A stretch of DNA of 5,899 nt from an uncultured Alphaproteobacteria bacterium (GTDB lineage Bacteria > Pseudomonadota > Alphaproteobacteria > GCA-2731375), in assembly GCA_913049615.1 (NCBI GenBank), contig CAJWZI010000121.1:1-5899 (forward strand). Direction: 5' to 3'. Positions 5,436 through 5,899 of this stretch are shown one piece after another. The translations under genes were made by a program, and so were the position numbers. The first letter of the stretch is position 1. Every line of letters starts with the position of its first letter. A model generated the notes under the pieces. It was not told where the DNA came from and made no database searches. It was given only the letters and a program-made list of their open reading frames with translations.

Positions 5436-5899
5436 ATGCCGAAGATCGAGGGTTTTACACCAAGGGATTGGACCGTACATCCGTCAAACATACCAGCTGA
5501 TTACAAGTCAGCACCATTGCGGGCGCCGACAAAACCACTGGTCATATTTCCACAAAGCTTGACTGAGCTGACGGGACCAATATTTGGGCAAGACGCCGTA
5601 GGGAAACTTGACCATGACCTAACCAAGAACGCCGTTGAATCTGGAGAACCGCATGGAGAGCGGATTATCGTCACGGGCACTGTGCGAGATGAAGACAGCA
5701 ACCCTATTCCTGACATATTGCTAGAGGTCTGGCAGCCCAATGCGGCCGGACGCTACGACCATGCCGACGATCAGCATGACGCGCCCCTCGACCCCAATTT
5801 TCTGGGTGCTGGACGCTGCGTCACTGACCAGGAGGGGCGTTATCGTTTCATCACTATCAAACACGGCGCCTATCCGTGGGGGAACCACTACAACGCCTG
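5436..5899 (+). CDS. pcaH: Protocatechuate 3,4-dioxygenase beta subunit, C-terminus cut off by the window edge
   Basis: 154 codons are visible of an expected 235-245. The N-terminal RDWTVHPSNIPADYKS, the LTELTGPIFG block (residues 42-51), GERIIVTGTVRDED (74-87), LEVWQPNAAGRYDH (96-109), DAPLDPNFLGAGR (115-127) and GAYPWGNHYN (144-153) follow the beta-subunit pattern closely. The iron ligands Y408 and Y447 of the Pseudomonas enzyme correspond to Y107 and Y146. The two histidine ligands and the substrate-polarising arginine should follow just outside the window. Glycine (149) stands where the Pseudomonas protein has arginine after YPW. The enzyme is a non-haem Fe(III) intradiol dioxygenase that opens protocatechuate to 3-carboxy-cis,cis-muconate; the alpha subunit, pcaG, normally follows. 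No Shine-Dalgarno is evident before the ATG, so translation may be coupled to the ABM gene ten bases upstream. A paralogue acting on another catechol is possible. Confidence 0.9.
   Translation, partial: MPKIEGFTPRDWTVHPSNIPADYKSAPLRAPTKPLVIFPQSLTELTGPIFGQDAVGKLDHDLTKNAVESGEPHGERIIVTGTVRDEDSNPIPDILLEVWQPNAAGRYDHADDQHDAPLDPNFLGAGRCVTDQEGRYRFITIKHGAYPWGNHYNA

Overview
The window reads as bacterial DNA of moderate GC content, tightly packed with short gaps and good Shine-Dalgarno sites. The gene set (small-molecule oxidoreductases, a lactonase, a CoA enzyme and a ring-cleavage dioxygenase) suggests the catabolic region of a free-living proteobacterium. Alphaproteobacteria is my best guess from gene style and is not proven by the sequence. 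I see no rRNA, tRNA, CRISPR array, insertion sequence or phage gene, and no regulator gene.

Layout. Positions 1-2780 hold four minus-strand genes that look like one operon, read right to left: an AHL-lactonase-like metallo-beta-lactamase-fold hydrolase, a small carboxymuconolactone decarboxylase-family protein, a beta-hydroxyacid dehydrogenase, and a MetE-type methyltransferase that runs off the left edge. A 64-bp divergent gap with a nested palindrome separates this operon from a plus-strand ketopantoate reductase-like gene (2845-3819). A 243-bp convergent gap follows. Next comes a minus-strand crotonase-family gene (4063-4851) that lacks both glutamates of a classical hydratase. A 256-bp divergent regulatory gap leads to a plus-strand pair: an antibiotic-biosynthesis-monooxygenase (ABM) domain protein (5108-5425) and the first two thirds of a protocatechuate 3,4-dioxygenase beta subunit (pcaH, from 5436), which runs off the right edge.

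How they may work together (inference). An intradiol ring-cleavage dioxygenase next to a small ABM oxygenase, a carboxymuconolactone decarboxylase-like protein, a lactonase, two NAD(P)-dependent hydroxy/keto-acid reductases and a CoA isomerase looks like a beta-ketoadipate-type route for an aromatic acid, or a variant of it. The MetE-type protein could handle a methyl group released from a methoxylated aromatic such as vanillate or a methylgallate. The individual families are recognised with good confidence. The joint pathway and its substrate are hypothetical.
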